Assembly: GCA_964392175.1 (NCBI GenBank) | Contig: CAYMOJ010000040.1 | Coordinates: 1-12,652 of the forward strand | Direction of reading: 5' to 3' | DNA length: 12,652 nt | Origin: Firm-04 sp964392175 | GTDB taxonomy: Bacteria; Bacillota; Clostridia; Oscillospirales; Ruminococcaceae | Shown: positions 6,418 to 12,652 of the stretch, piece after piece | Layout: every line of letters begins with the position of its first letter | How positions within the stretch are numbered: position 1 is the stretch's first letter | Notes under the pieces: model-generated | The model's input: only the letters and a program-made list of their open reading frames with translations | Told to the model about the DNA's origin: nothing | Databases searched by the model: none | Made by a program: the position numbers and the translations under genes

Positions 6418-8832
6418 TTATGTACGTACTTTGGTGTTTTGGGTCAGCTTTGTGCTTTCTTTGTAAGGTCTGGCTAGCATATAAATGATCAAAACCAGCA
6501 GAATCATTGCAAAAATCAGACCAACGATGTTTACATTGCCCGTGAAAAGTAATCCGAACTGGTAGATCATCAGAGATACCGCATAGGCGAAACCGCACTG
6601 ATATGCAATTGCAAATGCAGTCCACTTAGGATTGTTCATTTCACGTCTGATTGCGCCCATTGCGGCAAAGCAGGGTGCGCACAACAGATTGAATGCGAGG
6701 AAGCTGTAACCTGCAAGCGGCGTCATAGCGATGAAATCCAGCACACCGAATACGCCCACAACCTCTTCCTTCGCTACAAGTCCCATAATGGTAGCAACTG
6801 CCGCAGTGGGATCACCAAAGCCGAGAGGTGCAAATATCCAACAGATGCCTTCACCGATCTTGCCAAGTACGGTATCCGCAAGCTCTAGATCTGTGTTGAA
6901 ACCAAATGCGCCGTTTGCCCAGCCGAAGCTGCTGCCTGCCCAGATGATAACGGATGACAGCAGAATGATCGTGCCTGCTTTTTTGATGAACGACCAACCG
7001 CGCTCCCACATGGAACGCATGATATTGCCAAAGGTGGGAAGATGATAGGCAGGCAGCTCCATGACAAAGGGAGCAGGATCACCGGAGAATATCTTTGTCT
7101 TTTTCAACATGATACCCGAAACGACGATTGCTGCAATGCCAAGGAAGTATGCAGAGGGAGCAACCCACCATGCACCATTAAACAAAGCTGTTGCAATCAA
7201 CGCGATAATGGGCAGTTTTGCGCCACAAGGAATAAAGGTTGTCGTCATGATCGTCATACGTCTGTCGCGTTCGTTTTCAATGGTTCGGCTTGCCATAATA
7301 CCTGGTACACCACAGCCCGTGCCGATCAGCATGGGGATAAACGATTTGCCCGAAAGACCGAAACGACGGAAGATTCGATCCATTACAAAGGCGATACGAG
7401 CCATATAGCCACAGCTCTCCAAAAATGCAAGGAAAATGAACAGCACCAGTATCTGCGGCACAAATCCGAGAACCGCGCCAACACCGCCTACAATGCCGTC
7501 AAGAATCAGACTGGAAAGCCAATCAGCACAGCCAATTTTGTCAAGTCCTGCTTCAATGATACCGGGAATGCTCATGATCCAGATACCGTAATTTGCAGGG
7601 TCGATCTCTTCGCCCAATGCCTCGGCAGCAGGATCTACTACCTCCGAAATATCAAAGCCTTGTTCTGTCAGTTCACTGCCGTAAGAGCCGTAGGCTTCAT
7701 CGAAGCTACTGTAGCTACCTTCTTCAATCGCGTCCATGATATCCGTTGCACCGATTACTTCCGCATCAACGGCAGCTTGAACAGTCGCGATGACATCATC
7801 CGTAAAAATAGTATCGGCAGCGTAGCTGTCCTGTGCTTCCTCATATGCCGATGAGCCAATGCCTAAGAGATGCCAGCCATCACCGAATACGCCATCGTTT
7901 ACCCAGTCCGTCAGCAGAGAGCCTACCGTTGTAACTGAAACATAGTACACAACGATCATGATTACAGCAAAGATTGGCAGCGCAAGAATTCGGTTGGTTA
8001 CGATCTTATCAATCTTATCTGAGCGCGTCATGCCACCCCGATTTTTCTTTTTCAAGCAGCCCTTGATTATGGATTCGATGTAAGCGTAACGTTCATTGGT
8101 GATGATGCTTTCGCTGTCATCATCCATCGCCTCTTCAACAGCGGCAATTACCTTGTCGATCTTTGCTTGCATATCAGCGGAGATATTCAGCATTGCAAGA
8201 ATCTTTTCATCATGCTCGAACAACTTCGTAGCATACCAACGCTGTTGTTCCTTAGAAATATCGCTGAGAGCGAGTTCCGCGATCCTTGTGATTGCTTGCT
8301 CTACACTGTCGCAGAACTTGTGACACGGTATGGGCTTTTTTGCCGATTTTGCAGCTTCCATTGCTGCTTCAGCTGCCTCGGTGATGCCCGTTCCTTTCAG
8401 CGCGGAGATCTCCACGACCTTGCAGCCAAGTTCTTTGGCAAGCTGTTCGATGTTGATCCGATCACCATTTTTTTGTACAACATCAATCATATTGACTGCA
8501 CATACAACGGGAATACCTAGCTCTACGAGCTGCGTTGTAAGATAGAGATTTCTCTCCAGATTGGTTCCGTCGATAATGTTCAGAATCCCATCGGGTTGTT
8601 CACCGATCAGATAGTTTCTTGCAACCACTTCCTCCAAAGTATAGGGGGAAAGCGAATAGATGCCCGGCAAGTCTGTGATGATTACATCCTTGTGTCCCTT
8701 CAGTCGTCCTTCTTTTTTCTCGACTGTAACGCCGGGCCAGTTGCCAACAAACTGGTTGGAGCCTGTCAGTGCGTTGAAAAGCGTGGTTTTACCCGAATTA
8801 GGATTACCTGCAAGCGCGATTTTGATTTCCAT
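6418..8832 (-). CDS. feoB: Ferrous iron transport protein B
   Basis: The protein has 804 residues. The N-terminal GTPase has G1 GNPNSGKT (9-16), G3 DLPG (54-57), G4 NMID (114-117) and G5 SAL (143-145), followed by a helical domain to about 270. The membrane part carries the conserved segments DGIVGGVGAVLGFVPQ (445-460), ESCGYMARIAFVMDR (472-486), IGTGCGVPGIMASRT (503-517), FIPCGAKLPI (533-542), LVAKEEVVGVFG (685-696) and LCAPCFAAMGAIRREM (717-732). It imports Fe(II) across the cytoplasmic membrane. Between the first membrane helix (about 284-303) and the DGIVGG segment is an insertion of about 100 residues (about 325-425) with more than 20 Asp/Glu and no Lys or Arg; shorter FeoBs have only a short loop there. 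The start follows AAAGGA and lies 75 bases after feoA2, with an operator-like dyad between them. Confidence 0.97.
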   Translation of the reverse strand: MEIKIALAGNPNSGKTTLFNALTGSNQFVGNWPGVTVEKKEGRLKGHKDVIITDLPGIYSLSPYTLEEVVARNYLIGEQPDGILNIIDGTNLERNLYLTTQLVELGIPVVCAVNMIDVVQKNGDRINIEQLAKELGCKVVEISALKGTGITEAAEAAMEAAKSAKKPIPCHKFCDSVEQAITRIAELALSDISKEQQRWYATKLFEHDEKILAMLNISADMQAKIDKVIAAVEEAMDDDSESIITNERYAYIESIIKGCLKKKNRGGMTRSDKIDKIVTNRILALPIFAVIMIVVYYVSVTTVGSLLTDWVNDGVFGDGWHLLGIGSSAYEEAQDSYAADTIFTDDVIATVQAAVDAEVIGATDIMDAIEEGSYSSFDEAYGSYGSELTEQGFDISEVVDPAAEALGEEIDPANYGIWIMSIPGIIEAGLDKIGCADWLSSLILDGIVGGVGAVLGFVPQILVLFIFLAFLESCGYMARIAFVMDRIFRRFGLSGKSFIPMLIGTGCGVPGIMASRTIENERDRRMTIMTTTFIPCGAKLPIIALIATALFNGAWWVAPSAYFLGIAAIVVSGIMLKKTKIFSGDPAPFVMELPAYHLPTFGNIMRSMWERGWSFIKKAGTIILLSSVIIWAGSSFGWANGAFGFNTDLELADTVLGKIGEGICWIFAPLGFGDPTAAVATIMGLVAKEEVVGVFGVLDFIAMTPLAGYSFLAFNLLCAPCFAAMGAIRREMNNPKWTAFAIAYQCGFAYAVSLMIYQFGLLFTGNVNIVGLIFAMILLVLIIYMLARPYKESTKLTQNTKVRT

Positions 8833-8878
8833 TTCAGCATGATTCCTTTCGTATGAATGTTTCGCTTGATTGCATCAT

Positions 8879-8894
8879 GTTAGCCTTGGCTAAC
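8879..8894. promoter_or_regulatory. Operator-like dyad A, GTTAGCCTTGGCTAAC, in the feoA2-feoB gap
   Basis: GTTAGCC and GGCTAAC form a perfect 7+2+7 dyad. It shares the GTTAGC-N4-GCTAAC frame with the sites upstream of feoA1. A weak -35/-10-like pair on the minus strand (TTGCGT, 16 bases, TAACAT) overlaps it, so it may control an internal feoB promoter. Confidence 0.65.
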
Positions 8895-8907
8895 TATTAC
8901 GCAAAAA

Positions 8908-9129
8908 TTAACCGACTTCGATCATCTCAGCATCAACCTTTCGCAAAGAAAGCTCATATCCGCGCACGGTGACTTCCATCGGGTCGCCTAATGGAGCTAC
9001 CTTGCGAACAAAAATGTCTGTTCCCTTTGTAATGCCCATATCCATGATTCGCCGTTTGACAGCTCCTTCACCGCGAATTTTTTTCACGGTCACCTTTTGC
9101 CCGATTCCTACGTCCTTCAGTGTAGACAT
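8908..9129 (-). CDS. feoA: Ferrous iron transport protein A (second copy)
   Basis: A 73-residue protein with the FeoA SH3-like fold pattern: TLKDVGIGQKVTVKKI, the RRIMDMGITKGTDIFV core (26-41), APLGDPMEVTVRGYELSLRK (45-64) and a final VDAEMIEV. FeoA is a small cytosolic protein that interacts with FeoB and is needed for efficient Fe(II) uptake. The start at 9129 has AAGGAG eight bases upstream; an in-frame extension to 9186 lies within the first feoA gene. It follows that gene by 13 bases. This copy is the more canonical of the two. Confidence 0.93.
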   Translation of the reverse strand: MSTLKDVGIGQKVTVKKIRGEGAVKRRIMDMGITKGTDIFVRKVAPLGDPMEVTVRGYELSLRKVDAEMIEVG

Positions 9130-9142
9130 ACGCTCAACTCCT

Positions 9143-9358
9143 TTATGATACCATAATTTTTTGCGCCATTTCTTTTGAAACGGCAATTCTCGAATCCTTA
9201 ATGCTGACGATCACATTTCCGGCGATCTCGCTTACGACCGTCACCACAGAGCCGGTTACAAAGCCAAGGTTTTCGAGAAATCTTCTCGTGTCAGGGTTGC
9301 CTCCGATTTTTTGAATCAAGGCTTCCTCGCCTGTATTTGCCAGTGTAAGTGGCATCAT
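9143..9358 (-). CDS. feoA: FeoA-domain protein (first copy, diverged)
   Basis: A 71-residue protein of FeoA type: MPLTLANTGEEALIQKIGG, then RRFLENLGFVTGSVVTVVSE (26-44), and a short end with VIVSIKDSRIAVSKEMAQKI. The RRxLxxLGxxxGxxVxV pattern marks the family, but the loop that reads APLGDPMEV in the second copy is reduced to IAGNVIV. Two unequal FeoA proteins before one FeoB suggest division of labour or a heteromeric complex; this is inference. GGGAG lies seven bases before the ATG at 9358. The next codon, 9355, is also ATG, and a TTG at 9376 overlaps the upstream dyad and is less likely. First gene of the operon. Confidence 0.85.
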   Translation of the reverse strand: MMPLTLANTGEEALIQKIGGNPDTRRFLENLGFVTGSVVTVVSEIAGNVIVSIKDSRIAVSKEMAQKIMVS

Positions 9359-9378
9359 GCATACACTCCCTTTCAAAA

Positions 9379-9394
9379 GTTAGACAAAGCTAAC
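9379..9394. promoter_or_regulatory. Operator-like dyad B, GTTAGACAAAGCTAAC
   Basis: A 5+6+5 dyad (one base, A9384, departs from GTTAGC-N4-GCTAAC) in the leader of feoA1, 20 bases before its start codon. Its centre is 33 bp from that of dyad C, about three helical turns, so two bound dimers would lie on the same DNA face. Confidence 0.65.
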
Positions 9395-9410
9395 TACTGG
9401 CGAATTATTT

Positions 9411-9428
9411 GGTTAGCTTTCGCTAACC
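9411..9428. promoter_or_regulatory. Operator-like dyad C, GGTTAGCTTTCGCTAACC, at the feo transcription start
   Basis: A perfect 7+4+7 dyad located just downstream of the -10 region, covering the expected transcription start. The position fits a repressor that blocks RNA polymerase. The half-site GGTTAGC resembles the half-site of the DtxR/IdeR iron box. Confidence 0.75.
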
Positions 9429-9430
9429 GT

Positions 9431-9464
9431 ATATTATATTACTCCAAATTCGCAGAAATGTCAA
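9431..9464 (-). promoter_or_regulatory. Promoter of the feo operon
   Basis: On the minus strand TTGACA (9464-9459) is followed after 17 bases by TAATAT (9441-9436) and after 20 bases by TATAAT (9438-9433), so the exact -10 is uncertain. Either choice places the start inside or beside dyad C. Confidence 0.7.
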
Positions 9465-9627
9465 GAGGATTTTTCCTGTTTTTTGCATCTTTGTAAATTT
9501 TACACATCTTTTGTCGCAATTTTCAAGAACACACAGCCATTTTGTACAAGCCTGCGTGGCGTTTGCGACTCTATCACGCATTTATGGCAATCTTTCATGT
9601 TGGTGCTATTTTCAAATGCTGTATATC
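9465..9627. other. Non-coding stretch between the feo promoter and the nucleotidyltransferase terminator
   Basis: I see no gene here. It holds a TGTAAA-T-TTTACA dyad (9492-9504) and a loose TGCGTG/CACGCA stem (9553-9580). Neither could be tied to a function. Frames that cross it run into the opposite strand of the next gene and lack ribosome binding sites. Confidence 0.6.
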
Positions 9628-9662
9628 AAAAAGCATCCTCACCGTTGTTTCGATGAGGATGC
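9628..9662 (-). terminator. Terminator of the glmS-nucleotidyltransferase unit
   Basis: GCATCCTCA (9633-9641) pairs with TGAGGATGC (9654-9662) around a 12-base loop. On the minus strand the stem is followed by five Ts (plus-strand A-run 9628-9632). It begins 6 bases after the TAA of the nucleotidyltransferase gene. Confidence 0.85.
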
Positions 9663-9667
9663 CTGTT

Positions 9668-10570
9668 TTATCGAAGAGGAGAGGGATACACGCCATCAGC
9701 CACCAATTTGCGAAAGGCTTCCTGCACCACAGGGCGATCTTCCGCATAGGTAACGCCGAACCAACGGTCGGTAGTTTCCAGAACGGCAACCGTTGCGCGC
9801 TTTTGCTGCACGAGACTATCTATTACTATAGGCAGCAAAAACTCTGCCTTTAGCGCATTATCGTTGTTTAGATCAGCAAAAAATGCCGCAAACGCAGATT
9901 CCAGGCGATCCATAAACTCAGGGGTAACGCCCCACATATTCATGGAAACATACGACTGTGGATCGACGGCACCGTTTTCGGATTGTGCACCATCTGCTGT
10001 ACGGATAAGACCCGAAGTTTCCTGCACCGTTACTAGATTCGCATTCCCGTCCACAGTGCATATGCCACGGGTGACCGCGCCATTTTCGCTCAAAGTATTC
10101 TCCAGAATGAATCCAGCCATGCAGTAGTGGTATGGCTGATTACCGTGTGCAACGAGATAATCGTGCAGCTTGACAAATGCTGTTTTACCGTAGTAATCAT
10201 CTGCGTTGATAATGGCAAATGGCTCATGGATCAGTCCTTTGCAGGCGAGGATCGCCTGACCAGTACCCCATGGCTTTTTGCGACCCTCAGGTACTGTGTA
10301 GCCTACCGGAATATCTTCTATATTTTGGTAGGCATAGGCAATTTCGCAGTCGCAGCTTGCTGCCAAACGATCACCAATGACCTCACGAAAATCTGCTTCC
10401 AGGTCTTTACGGATTACAAAAACAATCTTATTGAAGCCTGCTTCAATCGCATCATGAACAGAATAGTCGATGATAATCTCGCCGTTTGGCCCTACAGGCG
10501 TAAGCTGCTTGATTCCTTGACCAAAGCGCGAACCCAGTCCCGCCGCCATAACAATAAGTGATGTATTCAT
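9668..10570 (-). CDS. Sugar-phosphate nucleotidyltransferase-like protein
   Basis: The 300-residue protein has the nucleotidyltransferase (GT-A) fold signatures: the nucleotide-binding loop AAGLGSRFG (9-17) with Lys21, PWGTGQA (100-106), the metal-site NADDYYG (122-128), NMWGVTPEF (211-219) and a late DRWFGVTYAEDR (268-279). Such enzymes join a sugar-1-phosphate to a nucleoside triphosphate, giving NDP-sugar and pyrophosphate in the cytosol. The sugar and nucleotide cannot be read. There is no C-terminal left-handed beta-helix, so it is not a GlmU-type bifunctional enzyme. It starts 32 bases after glmS with GAGG ten bases upstream, suggesting joint expression and perhaps a role in hexosamine or cell-surface sugar supply. 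A choline- or inositol-phosphate nucleotidyltransferase is an alternative. Confidence 0.85.
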   Translation of the reverse strand: MNTSLIVMAAGLGSRFGQGIKQLTPVGPNGEIIIDYSVHDAIEAGFNKIVFVIRKDLEADFREVIGDRLAASCDCEIAYAYQNIEDIPVGYTVPEGRKKPWGTGQAILACKGLIHEPFAIINADDYYGKTAFVKLHDYLVAHGNQPYHYCMAGFILENTLSENGAVTRGICTVDGNANLVTVQETSGLIRTADGAQSENGAVDPQSYVSMNMWGVTPEFMDRLESAFAAFFADLNNDNALKAEFLLPIVIDSLVQQKRATVAVLETTDRWFGVTYAEDRPVVQEAFRKLVADGVYPSPLR

Positions 10571-10602
10571 ATAAGGATATCCTCGCTTCTCACATATGTG
10601 AT

Positions 10603-12444
10603 TTATTCTACAGTAACCGACTTTGCAAGATTTCTGGGCTTATCGACATCAAAGCCCTTGCCCACCGATACATGGTAGGAAAGCAACTGCAGGGGAATCA
10701 CGGACAAGCTGCCTGCAAAGAGGTCATCAATTTTGGGGATGTATACCGTGAAATCAGCGGTATCCTCCATGGCATAGTTGCCGTAGGTTGTCAGCCCAAA
10801 TAGCTTTGCACCACGGCTCTTTACTTCCACCATATTGCTGATGGTCTTTTCATACAAATCACGCTGTGTGACAACGCTGAACACTACAGTGTTTTCTTCG
10901 ATCAGGCTGATGGGACCGTGCTTGAGCTCACCGGCGGCATATGCCTCGGAGTGGATATAGCTGATCTCCTTGAGCTTCAAACTGCCCTCCATGCCAATGG
11001 CGTAGTCAATGCCACGACCGATGAAGAATGCATCCTTGATGTTGACGATTTTTGCGGCATACCATTGGATGCGCTCCTTGTCATCGTCGAGGATCTTCTG
11101 TATTTTTTCAGGAATAGTATTGATCTCTGCTAGCAACTGGTCAAAGCGTGCATCTGTGATCTCGCCCCTTGCCTTTGCAAACTGCAATGCAAGCAGATAG
11201 CTTGCAACCAACTGGCAGCTATATGCCTTTGTGGTTGCCACAGAGATTTCAGGACCGGCCAGTGTATACAAGACATTGTCTGCCTCTCTGGCAATGGAGG
11301 ATCCGACTACATTTACAATGCCCAAGGTCTTGATGCCTGTATCCTTTGCCATACGCAATGCTGCCAGTGTGTCAGCGGTTTCGCCGGATTGGCTGATCAC
11401 GATCATCAGGCTATCTGGTATCAGCTTCATCTTTCTGTAACGGAATTCGGAAGCCAGTTCCACGCGTACATTGACGCTGGTCAAGGATTCGATCACATAT
11501 TGTGCTGCTACGCCCACATGGTAAGCCGAGCCGCAGGCGACGATGTAGATCTGGTGGATGTTACACATATCCTCATCGGTCAGACCAACGCTTTCAAAGC
11601 TGATAGTACCATTTTTCATTACAGAATTGATAGTATCCTGCACAACCTTTGGCTGCTCGTGGATCTCCTTGAGCATGAAGTGTTCGTATCCACCCTTTTC
11701 GGCAGCTTCAGCATCCCATTCAATGGTTTTCATTTCTTTCTGGATCTCCTCGCCATCCAGATTGAAGAATGTTACCTTTCCCTTAGTCAGGCGTGCCAGT
11801 TCCATATTGCCAATATAGTATACATTTCTGGTGTACTTGAGAATGGCTGGAACATCGGAAGCCAGATAGCTTTCACCATCTTTAATACCGATGATCATGG
11901 GGCTGTCCTTACGAGCTGCGTAGATCTCCTCAGGGTAATCCTTGAACATGACTGCCAGGGCGTAAGATCCGCGAATTCTGACCAGTGCGTGATTCAAGGC
12001 GTCTACAGGGGTGCCAAGATACTTCTTATAGTAGTAATCCACTAGCTTTACCGCAACCTCAGTATCGGTCTGAGAATGGAATACATAGCCTTTTTTGACC
12101 AGCTTTGCGCGCAGTTCTTGATAGTTCTCAATGATGCCGTTGTGTACTGCAATGATATTGCCGTCATCGCTGGAGTGGGGGTGAGAATTTAACGTAGAGG
12201 GTTCACCATGGGTAGCCCAGCGAGTATGACCGATACCGCAGACACCCTTAACGGCGTTGCCGTCATTGGTCATCTCTCGAAGAACTTTCAGTTTACCCTT
12301 TGCCTTTACGATCTCCGCATTCGAGCTACCGTCGCGAACGGCAATACCGGCAGAGTCATAACCTCTGTATTCGAGCTTAGATAGTCCGTCCAGCAAGATT
12401 GGTGCTGCCTGATTGATTCCTGTGAATCCAACAATTCCACACAT
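10603..12444 (-). CDS. glmS: Glutamine--fructose-6-phosphate aminotransferase (isomerizing)
   Basis: A full-length 613-residue GlmS. The N-terminal glutaminase has Cys2 (MCGIVGFTG, nucleophile after Met removal), HTRWATHG (73-80), HNG (101-103) and SQTDTEV (124-130). The two SIS isomerase domains carry CGSAYHVG (304-311), SQSGET (351-356), SVATTKAY (401-408), KHGPISLIEE (508-517) and the C-terminal Lys608 in LAKSVTVE, the residue that forms the sugar Schiff base. It makes glucosamine-6-phosphate from fructose-6-phosphate and glutamine, the entry to UDP-GlcNAc, peptidoglycan and amino sugars. The ATG at 12444 has AAAAGGAGTA eight bases upstream. It has its own consensus promoter and a leader of only about 90 bases. 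Confidence 0.98.
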   Translation of the reverse strand: MCGIVGFTGINQAAPILLDGLSKLEYRGYDSAGIAVRDGSSNAEIVKAKGKLKVLREMTNDGNAVKGVCGIGHTRWATHGEPSTLNSHPHSSDDGNIIAVHNGIIENYQELRAKLVKKGYVFHSQTDTEVAVKLVDYYYKKYLGTPVDALNHALVRIRGSYALAVMFKDYPEEIYAARKDSPMIIGIKDGESYLASDVPAILKYTRNVYYIGNMELARLTKGKVTFFNLDGEEIQKEMKTIEWDAEAAEKGGYEHFMLKEIHEQPKVVQDTINSVMKNGTISFESVGLTDEDMCNIHQIYIVACGSAYHVGVAAQYVIESLTSVNVRVELASEFRYRKMKLIPDSLMIVISQSGETADTLAALRMAKDTGIKTLGIVNVVGSSIAREADNVLYTLAGPEISVATTKAYSCQLVASYLLALQFAKARGEITDARFDQLLAEINTIPEKIQKILDDDKERIQWYAAKIVNIKDAFFIGRGIDYAIGMEGSLKLKEISYIHSEAYAAGELKHGPISLIEENTVVFSVVTQRDLYEKTISNMVEVKSRGAKLFGLTTYGNYAMEDTADFTVYIPKIDDLFAGSLSVIPLQLLSYHVSVGKGFDVDKPRNLAKSVTVE

Positions 12445-12541
12445 AATCGTTACTCCTTTTCCTTATAAATACGCCTTGAATCTGCAATGTTTCGAGCGTC
12501 ATCGTCATCGAATGAATCGTATTATGATGATATACTCTCTC

Positions 12542-12570
12542 ATTATACTATATCTTTTGGCATTTGTCAA
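12542..12570 (-). promoter_or_regulatory. glmS: Consensus sigma-A promoter of glmS
   Basis: On the minus strand TTGACA (12570-12565) and TATAAT (12547-12542) match consensus with a 17-base spacer. The start near 12535 gives a leader of about 91 bases. The leader has only a loose TTCGA/TCGAA pairing and no sign of the glmS ribozyme core. Confidence 0.9.
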
Positions 12571-12598
12571 TCTAAAATTTTGATGATGGCGAATTTTT

Positions 12599-12613
12599 TT
12601 GTAGTGCTACAAT
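12599..12613 (+). promoter_or_regulatory. Extended -10 with overlapping dyad for a divergent gene outside the window
   Basis: TTGTAG-TG-CTACAA (12599-12612) is a 6+2+6 dyad. Within it and one base beyond is TGCTACAAT, an extended -10 (TGnTACAAT) pointing to the plus strand. No good -35 is seen at 16-18 bases. A repressor bound at the dyad would cover the -10. The gene it would serve is beyond the window end. Confidence 0.4.
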
Positions 12614-12652
12614 AGAAGTGAGACCTTAGGGTATAGAAAAAGTGATTGAGAT

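Noticed and set aside
6362..6625. Long N-terminal extension of the small Cys-rich protein
   Set aside because: It runs through the intercistronic hairpin and the end of feoB in another frame. The ATG at 6361 has a good GGGAGG site.
7042..7854. Plus-strand open frame of 270 codons
   Set aside because: It lies fully antisense to feoB, has no family motif or ribosome binding site, and is a by-product of feoB codon use.
9492..9504. TGTAAA-T-TTTACA dyad upstream of the feo promoter
   Set aside because: A single AT-rich copy that matches no regulator site I can name with confidence and is not repeated elsewhere in the window.
9542..9853. Plus-strand open frames near the nucleotidyltransferase terminator
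   Set aside because: They cross a terminator and the antisense strand of a real gene, with no ribosome binding site.
10573..10600. Palindromes AGGATATCCT and CACATATGTG between glmS and the nucleotidyltransferase gene
   Set aside because: Short, loopless palindromes in an AT-rich 32-base gap, with no T-run. A regulatory role cannot be supported.
11389..12045. Plus-strand open frame of 218 codons
   Set aside because: Antisense to glmS, with no start signals and no recognisable domain.
1..12652. CRISPR array, tRNA/rRNA, insertion sequence, phage or toxin-antitoxin genes
   Set aside because: No spaced direct repeats, cloverleaf, transposase, integrase or terminal inverted repeats were seen on either strand.

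Overview
The window reads as chromosomal DNA of an anaerobic, low-to-mid GC Bacillota (Clostridia, probably near the Ruminococcaceae/Oscillospiraceae). The indications are an [FeFe]-hydrogenase with clostridial group-B-like motifs, a feoA-feoA-feoB operon with a FeoB-associated Cys-rich small protein, consensus sigma-A promoters, AGGAGG-type ribosome binding sites and simple hairpin-plus-T terminators. No mobile element, CRISPR array, tRNA or rRNA was seen. I do not name a species.

Layout. (1) 1-885, plus strand: the 3' part of an [FeFe]-hydrogenase gene, closed by a strong bidirectional terminator (944-984). (2) 4428-1019, minus strand: a three-gene unit made of a tandem-repeat DUF1538 membrane protein, a two-lobed PII-like protein and an alpha/beta-hydrolase fused to a GNAT acetyltransferase, expressed from a TTGACT/TATAAT promoter at 4529-4558. 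(3) 4726-5436, plus strand: a metallo-beta-lactamase-fold hydrolase, divergent from (2), with a perfect TTGACA-17-TATAAT promoter. (4) 9358-5465, minus strand: a ferrous-iron operon, feoA1-feoA2-feoB-FeoB-associated small Cys-rich protein-DtxR-like regulator-membrane-anchored heavy-metal-binding protein. The last genes overlap by 8 and 4 bases. (5) 12444-9668, minus strand: glmS followed by a sugar-phosphate nucleotidyltransferase-like gene, from another perfect TTGACA-17-TATAAT promoter at 12542-12570.

How the genes fit together. The best-defined system is the iron operon. Three copies of a 16-bp dyad, GTTAGC-N4-GCTAAC, lie where a repressor would act: one at the predicted feoA1 transcription start, one 33 bp downstream, and one in the feoA2-feoB gap. 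The motif resembles DtxR/IdeR boxes, and a DtxR-like protein is encoded in the same operon, so autoregulated iron control is the natural inference. By-eye alignment suggests that this regulator has lost the usual metal ligands and carries four cysteines instead. FeoB has an insertion of about 100 residues between its first two membrane segments that is very acidic and has no Lys or Arg. The last gene joins a membrane anchor like that of FeoB-associated proteins to an HMA metal-binding domain. The DUF1538/PII-like pair is a second candidate: a membrane transporter-like protein and a probable PII-type regulator of it.
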